A stretch of DNA of 64,000 nucleotides from Rhodovulum strictum (GTDB lineage: Bacteria > Pseudomonadota > Alphaproteobacteria > Rhodobacterales > Rhodobacteraceae). The notes under the pieces were generated by a model that had not been told where the DNA came from, made no database searches, and saw nothing but the letters and a program-made list of their open reading frames with translations. The first letter of the stretch is position 1. Each line of letters begins with the position of its first letter. Location of the stretch: contig NZ_WJPO01000005.1 in assembly GCF_009649175.1 (NCBI RefSeq), positions 1-64,000 of the forward strand. Reading direction: 5' to 3'. Of this stretch, positions 27,554 through 36,400 are shown piece by piece. The translations under genes were made by a program, and so were the position numbers.

Positions 27554-28012
27554 TCAGCCCCCGCTGTCGCGCCGAATCTCCCAGCGCCCCGAGTCCTCGG
27601 ACCAGTATTGCGCGCGCAGCCCTGCCCCGGTCAGCGCCCGCCATTGGCCGCGCGCCGCCTCGACCGCCACAGGATCGTTGCCGTCGAACAGGATGCAGAC
27701 CCGTTCCATCGCCGCGGCCTCTTGCGGCGTGACCTGCGCGCCATCGACCGCCATCAGGCAGACCGCGCCGTTCGGGATGTCCGGCCCCGTGGTCAGCAGT
27801 ACGGGCTGATCGGCGTCGAACGCGCCCCCCGCACGGCCATGCGGCAGGAAACCGTCGCCCTGCCAGAGCAACTCGTCCAGCCAGTCAAGCCGCCCCGCAT
27901 CGGCCCCCCGCACCACGACACGCCAGCCCTGCGCCAGCGACTTGTCCAGAAGCGCGGGCAGCGTCGCCTCGATCGGGCGGCGGGTCAGGTGGTAGAACAT
28001 CACGATCCCCAT
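27554..28012 (-). CDS. holC: DNA polymerase III chi subunit
   Basis: The chi subunit belongs to the clamp-loader complex and contacts single-strand-binding protein on the lagging strand. The 152 residues begin with MFYHLTRRPIEATLPALLDKSLAQGWRVVV, the family pattern, followed by LWQGDGFLPHG and FDGNDPVAVEAARGQWRAL. Alphaproteobacterial chi is divergent but this length is normal. It is divergent from the redoxin gene. Confidence 0.88.
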   Translation of the reverse strand: MGIVMFYHLTRRPIEATLPALLDKSLAQGWRVVVRGADAGRLDWLDELLWQGDGFLPHGRAGGAFDADQPVLLTTGPDIPNGAVCLMAVDGAQVTPQEAAAMERVCILFDGNDPVAVEAARGQWRALTGAGLRAQYWSEDSGRWEIRRDSGG

Positions 28013-28175
28013 GCGCCGATGAAAGACCGGCCCGGGGGCCGGATTGCAAGCGGGAATCGGGACTGGCCGAATGGCGCAGAGCGCCTATTATCCCGCGCAA
28101 GCCCGCCCGTTCGCGCGGCGGGATACCGGCCCCATGGGCGCCGGGCATCGCATGCACAGGAACGGAGTTCACCCG

Positions 28176-28733
28176 ATGGCAGTGTCGACCCCCATCTGCG
28201 ATTTCGGCTGGAAGGCCCCGGATTTCGCCCTGCCCGGCACCGATGGGCGGACCTGGACGCTGGACGGCATCCGGGGCACCCGGGGCACGCTGATCATGTT
28301 CATCTGCAACCATTGCCCCTATGTGATCGCCGTGCGCGACCGGATCATCCGCGATGCCCGCGATCTTCAGGCGCTGGGAATCGGGGTGGCCGCGATCAGT
28401 TCGAACGACGCCGCCGCCTATCCTGCCGACAGCTTCGAGAACATGCAGCGGCTTGCGCAGGAACTGGCGCTTCCGTTCCCGTATCTCTATGACGAGGATC
28501 AGTCGGTCGCAAAGGCGTATGACGCCGTCTGCACCCCGGATTTCTTTGGCTTCGATGCCGGGCTGGGGCTGCAATATCGCGGGCGGCTGGATGCCTCGCG
28601 CAAGGAGGCGGGTCCGCCGGATCTGCGCCGCGACCTTTACGAGGCGATGAAACAGGTGGCCGAGACCGGCCAGGGACCGCAAGAGCAGATCCCGTCGATG
28701 GGTTGCTCGATCAAATGGAAGGACGCCGCGTGA
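28176..28733 (+). CDS. Thioredoxin-like redoxin (AhpC/TSA-related)
   Basis: The 185 residues have a thioredoxin fold with APDFALPGTDG near the start and ICNHCPYV, giving a CxxC pair at Cys44 and Cys47. Proteins with this HCPYV pattern form a peroxiredoxin-like family whose substrates are not well defined. CGGAG lies before the ATG at 28176. The stop overlaps the next start in GTGA, so it is coupled to gph and cbbY. A redox or stress role next to two sugar-phosphate phosphatases is possible but unproven. Confidence 0.85.
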   Translation: MAVSTPICDFGWKAPDFALPGTDGRTWTLDGIRGTRGTLIMFICNHCPYVIAVRDRIIRDARDLQALGIGVAAISSNDAAAYPADSFENMQRLAQELALPFPYLYDEDQSVAKAYDAVCTPDFFGFDAGLGLQYRGRLDASRKEAGPPDLRRDLYEAMKQVAETGQGPQEQIPSMGCSIKWKDAA

Positions 28734-29392
28734 AGGCCATCATCTTCGACCTCGACGGAACGCTGATCGACAGCGCGCCCGACATCCATGCCGCCGTCAA
28801 CCGCACGCTGGCCGAAACCGGCGATGGCGAGCTGCCGCTGGACACCATCCGCGGCTTCATCGGCAATGGCGTGCCCGTGCTGATCGAGCGGGTGATCGCG
28901 GCGCGCGGGCTGGACCCGGCGCGGCAGGCGGCGATGGTCGACACCTTCATGCGCCATTACGAGGCCGACCCCGCCACGCTGACCACGCTGTTTCCCGGCG
29001 TCAAGGATGCGGTCGAACAGTTCCGCGACGAGGGCTGGGCGATGGGTGTCTGCACCAACAAGCCCGAAGCCGTCTCGCGCGCGATTCTCGACCGGCTGGG
29101 GATCGGGTCGTTCTTCGGCACGGTGGTCGGCGGCGACACGCTGGACGTAAAGAAACCCGACCCCGCCGTGGCGCTGGCCGTCAAGGAACGGCTGGGCGCG
29201 ACGGTGGCGGTCTATGTCGGCGACAGCGAGATCGACGCGGAATGCGCCTGGAAGGCGGGGATGCGCTTTGCCCTGTTCACCGAGGGCTATCACCGCGCCG
29301 ATGACGTGGACGACATCCCGCAGGATGCGCGATTCTCGGATTTCGACGTTGCGGTGGCCATCGTCGCCCGGCTGGCCGACGAGCTGCGATGA
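28730..29392 (+). CDS. gph: Phosphoglycolate phosphatase-like HAD hydrolase
   Basis: The 220 residues carry the four HAD motifs: FDLDGTLIDSAPD (nucleophile Asp), CTNKP, the Lys in VKKPDP, and VGDSEID. The cap (about 15-85) and overall sequence fit phosphoglycolate phosphatase, which removes the 2-phosphoglycolate made by Rubisco oxygenation. I chose the GTG at 28730, in GTGA overlap with the redoxin stop and after GAAGGA; an ATG at 28715 is the alternative. The stop overlaps the cbbY ATG by four bases. Relatives act on other phosphates, so specificity is likely but not certain. Confidence 0.87.
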   Translation: MKAIIFDLDGTLIDSAPDIHAAVNRTLAETGDGELPLDTIRGFIGNGVPVLIERVIAARGLDPARQAAMVDTFMRHYEADPATLTTLFPGVKDAVEQFRDEGWAMGVCTNKPEAVSRAILDRLGIGSFFGTVVGGDTLDVKKPDPAVALAVKERLGATVAVYVGDSEIDAECAWKAGMRFALFTEGYHRADDVDDIPQDARFSDFDVAVAIVARLADELR

Positions 29393-30087
29393 GCCTGCGG
29401 GCGCTGATCTTCGACGTCGACGGAACGCTTGCCGAAACCGAAGAGGCGCACCGGCGGGCGTTCAACGACAGTTTCGCGGCCTGGGGCCTTGACTGGTCCT
29501 GGGACCGCGAGGCCTATCGCCGCCTGCTGCGCACCACCGGCGGCAAGGAACGGATGCTGGCCTTTCAGGCCGGCCTGCCCGACGGGGCGGCGCGGCTGAG
29601 CGACGATCAGATCGCGCAATTGCACCGCGAAAAGACCGCCCGCTATGGCGAGATACTGGCCGCAGGCGATCTGGCGCTGCGTCCCGGCGTGGCCGAGTTG
29701 ATCGCCACCGCGCGGGATGCGGGGCTGCGACTGGCGGTTGCGACCACCACCAACCTGCCCAATGTCGAGGCGCTGGCGCGCTGCTGCTGGGGATGCGCGG
29801 CGCGCGAGGTGTTCGACGTGATCGCCGCGGGCGACGAGGTGGCGGCCAAGAAACCCGCGCCCGATGTGTTCGACCTGGCCCTTGCGCGGCTGGCGCTGGA
29901 CCCCGATGCCTGCCTCGCCTTCGAGGACAGCCGCAACGGCCTGCTCTCGGCCATGGGCGCGGGGCTGTCGGTGATCGTCACCCCCAGCGCCTATACCGAC
30001 CACGAGGATTTCACCGGCGCGGCGCATGTCCTGCCCACGCTGGAACGCGCGCATTGGCCCGCGTGGCTGGCCGCCATCGCGGGCTGA
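29389..30087 (+). CDS. cbbY: CbbY-family HAD phosphatase
   Basis: The 232 residues have FDVDGTLAETEEAHRRAFN, TTTNLPN, AKKPAPDVF and FEDSRNGLLSAMGAGL, closely fitting CbbY. Its proven role in Rhodobacter sphaeroides is to remove xylulose-1,5-bisphosphate, a misfire inhibitor of Rubisco. Lying in ATGA overlap with gph, it forms a neat pair that clears two Rubisco by-products. No other Calvin-cycle gene is in the window. Its stop is 4 bases from the convergent two-repeat gene. Confidence 0.87.
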   Translation: MSLRALIFDVDGTLAETEEAHRRAFNDSFAAWGLDWSWDREAYRRLLRTTGGKERMLAFQAGLPDGAARLSDDQIAQLHREKTARYGEILAAGDLALRPGVAELIATARDAGLRLAVATTTNLPNVEALARCCWGCAAREVFDVIAAGDEVAAKKPAPDVFDLALARLALDPDACLAFEDSRNGLLSAMGAGLSVIVTPSAYTDHEDFTGAAHVLPTLERAHWPAWLAAIAG

Positions 30088-30091
30088 GGGC

Positions 30092-30361
30092 TCAGCGCAG
30101 CGACAGGAACCGCTTGCCCGTCCTGAGCCGCATCCCCGATTTCCGGCGCGAGATCATCGGGAAATAGAAGAACGACGACAAGGGCGTGGGCCAGTCGGTG
30201 TTCAGCCGCGTTGTCGATGCCTTGCGCGACACCATCGGCAGCCCGAAGAAATCCGAGAACGGCGTGGCGCTGTTCCGGTCCAGGTGCCAGGTGTAATCGC
30301 TCATCACATAGTCGAAGGGGGCCACGCTCTTGATGAAGGTGGAATCCTGCTTGCCTGCCAT
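30092..30361 (-). CDS. Small two-repeat protein of unknown function
   Basis: I do not recognise this 89-residue basic protein. It holds two copies of the repeat seen in the puc-adjacent protein at 23372-23695: TPFSDFFGLPMVSRK at 33-47 and TPLSSFFYFPMISRRK at 59-74, spaced 26 residues. The C terminus is strongly basic (RRKSGMRLRTGKR). It has no signal peptide or obvious membrane helix. AGGAAA stands before the ATG at 30361. It is convergent with cbbY and lies 94 bases downstream of the amidohydrolase on the same strand; that gap contains a short CTGA...TCAG hairpin (about 30377-30403). The shared repeat and spacing show the two proteins are related. Confidence 0.78.
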   Translation of the reverse strand: MAGKQDSTFIKSVAPFDYVMSDYTWHLDRNSATPFSDFFGLPMVSRKASTTRLNTDWPTPLSSFFYFPMISRRKSGMRLRTGKRFLSLR

Positions 30362-30455
30362 GGGGTTTCCTTTCGTCTGAACCCTGCCCGAGCGGGGATC
30401 AGACTACCTCAGCGTGCGCGTTCCCGAAAGATGCACGATCCGCACAGGCCCGGGT

Positions 30456-31622
30456 TCAGGCGGCAGGCAGCCGCGCCTCGACCAAGCCTGCAAACCAGGA
30501 CGATCCGAACGGGATCGCCGCGTCGGAAAACTCGTATTCGGGGTGATGCACCATCTGCGTGTCGCCGTTGCCGACAAAGATATAGGCGCCGGGCCGTGCG
30601 TTCAGCATGTAGCTGAAATCCTCGCCCCCCATCATCGGCGCCACGTCGCGGCGCACCCGGCCCGAGACGGATTCGGCCACCTGCGCGGCAAACTCGGTCT
30701 GGTCGGGGGCATTGTCGGTCACCGGATAGCCGCGCCGCCAGGCAATGTCGGCCCGCGCGCCGTAGGCCGCTGCGGTATGCTCTACGATCCGGCGGAACTG
30801 CGCCTCGGCCCGGTCGCGTACCGCTTCCTCAAGGCTGCGCACCGTCCCGCGCATCCGCACATGCTGGGCGATCACGTTGCTGGCCTTGCTGTCGGTCTCG
30901 ACCGTGCAGACCGAGACGACGACCTGTTTCAGCGGGTCGATGCCGCGCGAGGCGATGGATTGCAGCGCCACGACGATCTGGCTGGCCACAAGCACCGTGT
31001 CGATGCACTCATGCGGCTTGGCGGCATGCCCGCCCTTGCCGGTGACCGAGATCTCGAAATCGTCGGTCGCGGCCATGATCGGCCCGGTGCGGATCGCGAA
31101 TTCGCCCACCGGCAGGCCGGGCATGTTGTGCATGCCGTAAACCTCGTGGATGCCGAACCGCTCCATCAGCCCATCGTCAACCATCGCCTTGCCGCCTGCG
31201 CCGCCTTCTTCGGCAGGCTGGAAGATCACCACCGCATTCCCGTCGAAATTCCGAGTCTCGGCCAGGTATTTCGCCGCCCCCAGCAGCATCGCGGTATGCC
31301 CGTCATGGCCGCAGGCATGCATCTTGCCCGGGTGTTTCGAGGCATGCGGCAGCCCCGTCGCCTCGATGATGGGCAGCGCGTCCATGTCCGCGCGCAGCCC
31401 GATCGCCCGCCCCCGGCTGTCCGTGCGCCCCCGGATCACACCGACAACGCCCGAGCGGCCGATCCCCTCCACCACCTCGTCGCAGCCGAAGTCACGCAGC
31501 TTTGCCGCCACCAGTCCCGAGGTGCGCGGCAGGTCGTACATCAGTTCGGGATGGGCATGGATATCGCGCCGCCATTCGGCGATCTCGTCCTGCAATTCGG
31601 CGAGGCGGTTCTTGACGGGCAT
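30456..31622 (-). CDS. M20 family metallo-amidohydrolase (hippurate hydrolase-like)
   Basis: The 388 residues fit the M20D peptidase subgroup: HAHPELMYDLPRT, DMDALPI, HACGHDGHTAMLLGAAKYL (metal ligands), QPAEEGGAGGKAM with the catalytic Glu pair, the dimerisation domain with GKGGHAAKPHECID, and MMGGEDFSYML. Such enzymes cleave N-acyl amino acids or hippurate in the cytoplasm. The ATG at 31622 is chosen because it gives the normal N terminus and follows a purine-rich AGGAGAGA; the long upstream frame is not family-like. The true substrate cannot be read. Confidence 0.9.
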   Translation of the reverse strand: MPVKNRLAELQDEIAEWRRDIHAHPELMYDLPRTSGLVAAKLRDFGCDEVVEGIGRSGVVGVIRGRTDSRGRAIGLRADMDALPIIEATGLPHASKHPGKMHACGHDGHTAMLLGAAKYLAETRNFDGNAVVIFQPAEEGGAGGKAMVDDGLMERFGIHEVYGMHNMPGLPVGEFAIRTGPIMAATDDFEISVTGKGGHAAKPHECIDTVLVASQIVVALQSIASRGIDPLKQVVVSVCTVETDSKASNVIAQHVRMRGTVRSLEEAVRDRAEAQFRRIVEHTAAAYGARADIAWRRGYPVTDNAPDQTEFAAQVAESVSGRVRRDVAPMMGGEDFSYMLNARPGAYIFVGNGDTQMVHHPEYEFSDAAIPFGSSWFAGLVEARLPAA

Positions 31623-31919
31623 CTGTCTCTCCTGAGGGCGCGGCGTTTGCCGCATCACGGGCGACAAGGTGAGCCGCCCCCCGCCCAAGGTCAAGCCGGG
31701 CCGGTTTCGGGGCTGCGGGTGAAATAAGAACGCCCGTTCCGCCCCATCGCATGCGCCGCACCCTGGTTCGCGCGCGGCACCGGCCCGCGATCGCCCGTCC
31801 CCGCCGGTCCCGCAGGCGCGAACAGCGTTCCGGTCCCGCGCGGCACGGGACAGCGCCCGAGGCTTGATCGGCGTGACCGCGCGGGGCATCTGCGGTCCAG
31901 CACCTCCGGAGTATCCGCC

Positions 31920-32999
31920 ATGTTCGAGACCTTCGGCTTCGAGACCCTTACCGCCCCGCAGGCAGCCCCGTTCCTTGGCCTTGCGCTGGGGCTGATCTTC
32001 GGCGTGCTGGCCGAGGTGACGGGCTTCTGCTTTCGCCGCGCCGTCGCCGGCCCGGCCGAGACGCGCCGCCCGGCGCTGGGCATCTGGATGGCCGCGCTTG
32101 CCGCCGCGATCCTGGGCACGCAGGGGGCCGTTGCGGCGGGGCTGATCTCGTTTCAGGGCCACCGCTTCCTGTCGCCCGACCTGCCGGTGCTGGCGATCCT
32201 TGCGGGCGGGCTGATGTTCGGCGCGGGCATGGTGCTGACGCGGGGCTGCATCGGGCGACTGACGGTGCTGAGCGGCAGCGGCAACCTGCGCGCGGCGCTG
32301 GTGCTTGTGATCGTCGCGATTGCCGCGCATGCCACGATGAAGGGCGTGCTGGCGCCGCTGCGGGTTGCGGCGTCCGAGTTCACGCTGCCCGTGGGCGAGT
32401 GGGGCCTTGCCGCGCTGCCGGGCGGCGCGCTGCTCTGGGCGGCGATCCTTGCCGCCGGTGCCGGGGCGCTGGCCTGCTGCTCGGGCGCGCCGCGGGGCAA
32501 GCTGGCGCTGGCGGTGCTACTGGGCCTTCTGGTTCCGGCGGGCTGGGTGGGCACGGGCTTCGTGCTGTTCGACGAATTCGACCCGATCCCGCTGGAAAGC
32601 CTGTCCTTCACCGCACCCGCGGCCGATGCGCTGTTCTGGTCGGTCGCGTCCACCGCCGTTGCGCCGGGCCTTGGCGTCGGGCTGATCGGCGGCGTGCTGG
32701 CCGGTGCGCTGGCATCCGCGCTGATCGCGGGCCGCTTCCGCTGGCAAAGCTTCGAGGGTCCGGCCCAGACCGGCCGCTATCTTGCGGGCGCGGCGCTGAT
32801 GGGCGTGGGCGGCGTGCTGGCGGGCGGCTGCACGATCGGTGCGGGGCTTGCGGGCGTGCCCACGCTTGGCCTGTCGGCCTTGATCACGCTGGGCGCCATC
32901 GCGCTGGGGGCGCGCGCGGCCGAGGCCGCGCTCAGTGCTCCATCCCGCGGCGGATCGAGCGCACCATCGCCCACACGCCAGCCACCACAAAGGGCGTGA
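31920..32999 (+). CDS. YeeE/YedE family sulfur-compound transporter
   Basis: This 359-residue integral membrane protein has about nine hydrophobic segments and two YeeE-type halves with conserved cysteine motifs: TGFCFRR (Cys37), TRGCIGRL (Cys110) and GGCTIGAGL (Cys304). Characterised relatives (TsuA) take up thiosulfate through such cysteines, and others handle selenium or sulfur. CCGGAG precedes the ATG. The last 68 bases overlap the 3' end of the convergent DUF3422 gene, and the polar C-terminal tail after residue 340 comes from that overlap. No sulfur-oxidation genes are nearby. Confidence 0.87.
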   Translation: MFETFGFETLTAPQAAPFLGLALGLIFGVLAEVTGFCFRRAVAGPAETRRPALGIWMAALAAAILGTQGAVAAGLISFQGHRFLSPDLPVLAILAGGLMFGAGMVLTRGCIGRLTVLSGSGNLRAALVLVIVAIAAHATMKGVLAPLRVAASEFTLPVGEWGLAALPGGALLWAAILAAGAGALACCSGAPRGKLALAVLLGLLVPAGWVGTGFVLFDEFDPIPLESLSFTAPAADALFWSVASTAVAPGLGVGLIGGVLAGALASALIAGRFRWQSFEGPAQTGRYLAGAALMGVGGVLAGGCTIGAGLAGVPTLGLSALITLGAIALGARAAEAALSAPSRGGSSAPSPTRQPPQRA

Positions 33000-34218
33000 G
33001 CAGCGCGGTCAGAAGCCCGGTCGAAAGCTCCAGCGCATCGGCCACCGGATAGACCAGATAGGACGCCAGACTGACGGCGTAATAGCTGATCGCCACGACC
33101 GACAGCCCCTCGACCGTGCGTTGCAGGCGCAGTTGCAGATCGGCGCGCTTGTCCATGCTTTCCAGAAGCTTCTGGTTCTGCGCCGAGCGTTCCACATCGA
33201 CCTGTGTGCGCAGCAGGTTCGCCGCCCGCACCGCCCGCCGTGTCATGCTGTTCAACTGCGCCTCGGTCGCCTTGACGGTGCGCATCGAGGGTTCGTAGCG
33301 GCGCATCATGAATTCGCGGAAGGTCTGGCGATAGGCGAAGCGTTCCTCGCGCAGCACCTCGATGCGCTGATCCACAAGCGCCTCGTAGGCGGTCGTGGCC
33401 GAGAAGCGGAACGCGGTCTGCGCCAGCAGGCTTTCCAGTTCCGCCGATACCGCCAGCAGGTTGCGCAGCGTCTCCTCGGGCTGGCGGTGGCCCGCCCGCA
33501 TCTCGCCCACAAGCTCGGTCAGTTGCGGGTCGATCTCGGCCAGCCGCGCCGACAGTTCGCGCGCCCGCGGCAGGCCCAGCATCGACATCGCCTTGTAGGT
33601 CTCGATCTCGGTCAGCCGCTGCACGATCCGCCCCACGCGCCGCTCGCCCGTGCCCGGCCGCGCGAAGACCGCGAAACGCATGTGCCCGCCCGGGTCGATC
33701 CGGAAATCGGTCGCCATGATCCCGGCATCTTCCAGGATCGACGAGGCGCACAGGCTGTCGGCCACGAACCAGTCCGACAACCGCTCGTCGATATCGTCGC
33801 GCCCCTCTTTCAGCTGTTCGACCCGGATCAGCGCCGAGGTCAGCCGCGCCCCGGGCGCGCGTTCCAGCCAATCCTCGGGAAACACTTCCCATGCGGCGGG
33901 GTCGAAGGGCCGCTCGGCCACGCCGGGGGCGAAGATCGTGTAGGTAACGAATTCCGCATGGCTTTCCCACTTGATCTTGTAACGCCCCATCGCGCCGAAG
34001 AAATGCGTGTCGCCGGGCTTGGGGTGCTGTGCGCCGAACCGGTCCAGCAGGTCCAGCAGATGCGTCCGGTCCGCCTCGCGGTCGCGGTTGACCGCATCGC
34101 GCGGCGGCTTGATCGCCAGAAAGGCCGCATGGCAGGGCGGCTGCAAGGACGGGAACGGCCGCGCGTGCAGCTCGTTGGTCAGCATGTAGCGCAGCGGGTG
34201 GTCTTCGATCGGGGCCAT
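32932..34218 (-). CDS. DUF3422 family membrane-anchored protein
   Basis: The 428 residues form a long soluble, largely helical region (ELHARPFPSL near the start is a family mark; heptad-like helices at about 240-375) and two C-terminal membrane helices (about 375-420) with a basic end. DUF3422 is common in proteobacteria and has no proven function. I chose the ATG at 34218 because the upstream TTG extension is not conserved-looking. Its 3' end overlaps the convergent transporter gene by 68 bases, an overlap that could cause transcript interference. Confidence 0.85.
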   Translation of the reverse strand: MAPIEDHPLRYMLTNELHARPFPSLQPPCHAAFLAIKPPRDAVNRDREADRTHLLDLLDRFGAQHPKPGDTHFFGAMGRYKIKWESHAEFVTYTIFAPGVAERPFDPAAWEVFPEDWLERAPGARLTSALIRVEQLKEGRDDIDERLSDWFVADSLCASSILEDAGIMATDFRIDPGGHMRFAVFARPGTGERRVGRIVQRLTEIETYKAMSMLGLPRARELSARLAEIDPQLTELVGEMRAGHRQPEETLRNLLAVSAELESLLAQTAFRFSATTAYEALVDQRIEVLREERFAYRQTFREFMMRRYEPSMRTVKATEAQLNSMTRRAVRAANLLRTQVDVERSAQNQKLLESMDKRADLQLRLQRTVEGLSVVAISYYAVSLASYLVYPVADALELSTGLLTALLTPFVVAGVWAMVRSIRRGMEH

Positions 34219-34475
34219 GGCGGGCTCTCGGCTGACTCGGGGCTGGTTCAACCTCTAGCGCATGGGCGCCGTTTGTAAACGCGGCAGGGGCGCACCCGGG
34301 ATCATCGCTCCTGTTCGCAAAGCATTAACCAAGGATCCAGATTGGTACTGTTCTCCCCCGGTTTCGACATGATCGACCGTCCGGCGTCAGGATTTCGTCA
34401 AGAAGAAACCGGAATTGTCTGACCTGTTCGAAATCGACCTTAACCTCGACCGACACCGAAGGGAGAGCTGCCGCC

Positions 34476-35018
34476 ATGACTGGCAAACCGCCCCTCGTGC
34501 AGGTGGCCTCGCACCGCGCTCTTGCCGCTGCGCGGATGCTTGTCGCCGCTTACTTCATCGCCCATGCCACCGGGATCATCGTCATGCCCGACGGCACGGA
34601 CCTGGTCCCGCGCGCCGAAACCGCCAGTGTCGTCTCCTGGGCGGCGATCACCGTAGTCTGGCTGACCGGAATCGCGCTGTTCCTCGGCCGCATCGTCCGG
34701 CCAGCGGCGCTGATCCTGGCGATCTATACGGTCTGCGTGGCGCTGATCTCGCATGCGGGCCTGTTCGCCATGCCGGGCCCGAACCACGCGCTTTGGGTCG
34801 AGCTTGCGCTGGTGGGGGCGCTGGTGATGATCGCGCTGACGGTGCATTACAAGCCCGGCAGCCCCACGCAGGACAGCGACGACCGGGCCGCCGCGGCCGA
34901 GGACGAACTGTTCCGCACCCGGCTGGAACTGGCCGAAACCCGCGCCGCGCTGGCCGAGATACAGGCCAGCGACAAGCGGATCTCCTACGCCCCTCCCCTG
35001 ATGCGCCGATCGGCCTGA
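34476..35018 (+). CDS. Small DoxX-like membrane protein with coiled-coil tail
   Basis: This 180-residue protein has four predicted membrane helices (about 14-36, 50-68, 74-96 and 106-124). A charged C-terminal tail (about 130-170) reads as a short coiled coil (EDELFRTRLELAETRAALAEIQ). The helix layout resembles DoxX-like proteins, but the match is weak and I give no function. GGGAGAG lies before the ATG. It is divergent from the DUF3422 gene and 41 bases before trmFO. Confidence 0.7.
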   Translation: MTGKPPLVQVASHRALAAARMLVAAYFIAHATGIIVMPDGTDLVPRAETASVVSWAAITVVWLTGIALFLGRIVRPAALILAIYTVCVALISHAGLFAMPGPNHALWVELALVGALVMIALTVHYKPGSPTQDSDDRAAAAEDELFRTRLELAETRAALAEIQASDKRISYAPPLMRRSA

Positions 35019-35059
35019 GCCCCCTTCCCTTGGGCCGCATCGCCCGCTAGATCGGGGCC

Positions 35060-36400
35060 ATGGCAGACCCCCTTCACATCGTAGGCGGCGGCATGGCGGG
35101 CGCCGAGGCCGCCTGGCAGGCCGCGCAGGCCGGGCTTGACGTGGTGATCCACGAGATGCGCCCGCAAACCGGCACCTTTGCCCACCGCACCGACCGGCTG
35201 GCCGAGATGGTGTGTTCCAACTCGTTCCGCTCGGACGATGACGAACAGAACGCCGTGGGCCTTCTGCATTGGGAAATGCGCGCGGCGGGCGGGCTGATCA
35301 TGGCGATGGCCGACGAAAACCGTCTGCCCGCGGGCGGCGCGCTGGCCGTGGACCGCGACCGCTTTGCCGAGGCGGTGACCGCGCGGCTGCTCGACCACCC
35401 GAAGATCAGCCTTGATCGCGCTGAAATCACGTCGTTTCCCGCGGATGGGCGCTGGATATTCGCGACCGGCCCGCTGACCTCGGACGCGCTGGGCCAGGCG
35501 ATCCGCGCCGAAACCGGCGCCGAGGCGCTGGCCTTTTTCGACGCCATCGCGCCCATCGTGCATGCCGACAGCGTGGACCTGACCCGGGCATGGTTCCAGT
35601 CGCGCTATGACAAGGGCGAGACCGAGGAAGAGCGCACCGCCTATCTGAACTGCCCGATGGATCGCGACCAGTACGACGCCTTCATCGACGCGCTGCTGGC
35701 CGCCGAGAAGACCGAGTTCCACGAGGGTGAGACCGCAGGCTATTTCGACGGCTGCCTGCCGATCGAGGTGATGGCCGAGCGCGGGCGCGAAACGCTGCGC
35801 CACGGGCCGATGAAGCCGGTGGGGCTGACCAACCCGCATGCCCCGGACATCAAGCCCCATGCCGTCGTTCAACTGCGCCGCGACAATGCGCTGGGCACGC
35901 TCTACAATATCGTCGGCTTCCAGACCAAGATGAAATACGGCGCACAAACATCTGTTTTCAGGATGATTCCCGGGCTTGAAAACGCCATGTTCGCGCGCCT
36001 TGGCGGGATCCACCGCAACACCTTCCTCAATTCGCCCACGCTGCTTGATGCCGAATTGCGGCTGAGATCGCGCCCGCATATCCGCTTTGCCGGGCAGATC
36101 ACCGGGGTCGAGGGCTATGTGGAATCGGCCGCGATGGGCCTGCTGGCGGGCCGTCTTGCCGCCGCGGAACACAGGGGCCGCAGCCTGCCGCCCGTGCCCG
36201 CGACCACGGCCACTGGCGCGCTGGTGGCCCATATCACCGGCGGCGCGGATGCCCGGACCTTTCAGCCGATGAATGTCAATTTCGGCCTGTTCCCGCCGGT
36301 CGAGGGGCTCCGGGCCGGGCGCCGCGGCCGGCGCGACCGCTACAAGGCCTATACCGACCGCGCCAAGGCCGACTGGACCGCCTGGCTCGCCCATGGCTGA
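35060..36400 (+). CDS. trmFO: Folate-dependent tRNA (uracil-54-C5) methyltransferase
   Basis: It makes the T-loop ribothymidine of tRNA using methylenetetrahydrofolate and FAD. The 446 residues have the FAD dinucleotide motif [13 protein letters not shown] at the start, VCSNSFRSD with Cys52, the second conserved Cys in [14 protein letters not shown], and GLYxx-type central blocks such as [27 protein letters not shown]. The family replaces the SAM-dependent TrmA in many bacteria. Its stop overlaps the gluQRS start by 8 bases, so the two tRNA-modifying genes are coupled. Confidence 0.96.
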   Translation: MADPLHIVGGGMAGAEAAWQAAQAGLDVVIHEMRPQTGTFAHRTDRLAEMVCSNSFRSDDDEQNAVGLLHWEMRAAGGLIMAMADENRLPAGGALAVDRDRFAEAVTARLLDHPKISLDRAEITSFPADGRWIFATGPLTSDALGQAIRAETGAEALAFFDAIAPIVHADSVDLTRAWFQSRYDKGETEEERTAYLNCPMDRDQYDAFIDALLAAEKTEFHEGETAGYFDGCLPIEVMAERGRETLRHGPMKPVGLTNPHAPDIKPHAVVQLRRDNALGTLYNIVGFQTKMKYGAQTSVFRMIPGLENAMFARLGGIHRNTFLNSPTLLDAELRLRSRPHIRFAGQITGVEGYVESAAMGLLAGRLAAAEHRGRSLPPVPATTATGALVAHITGGADARTFQPMNVNFGLFPPVEGLRAGRRGRRDRYKAYTDRAKADWTAWLAHG

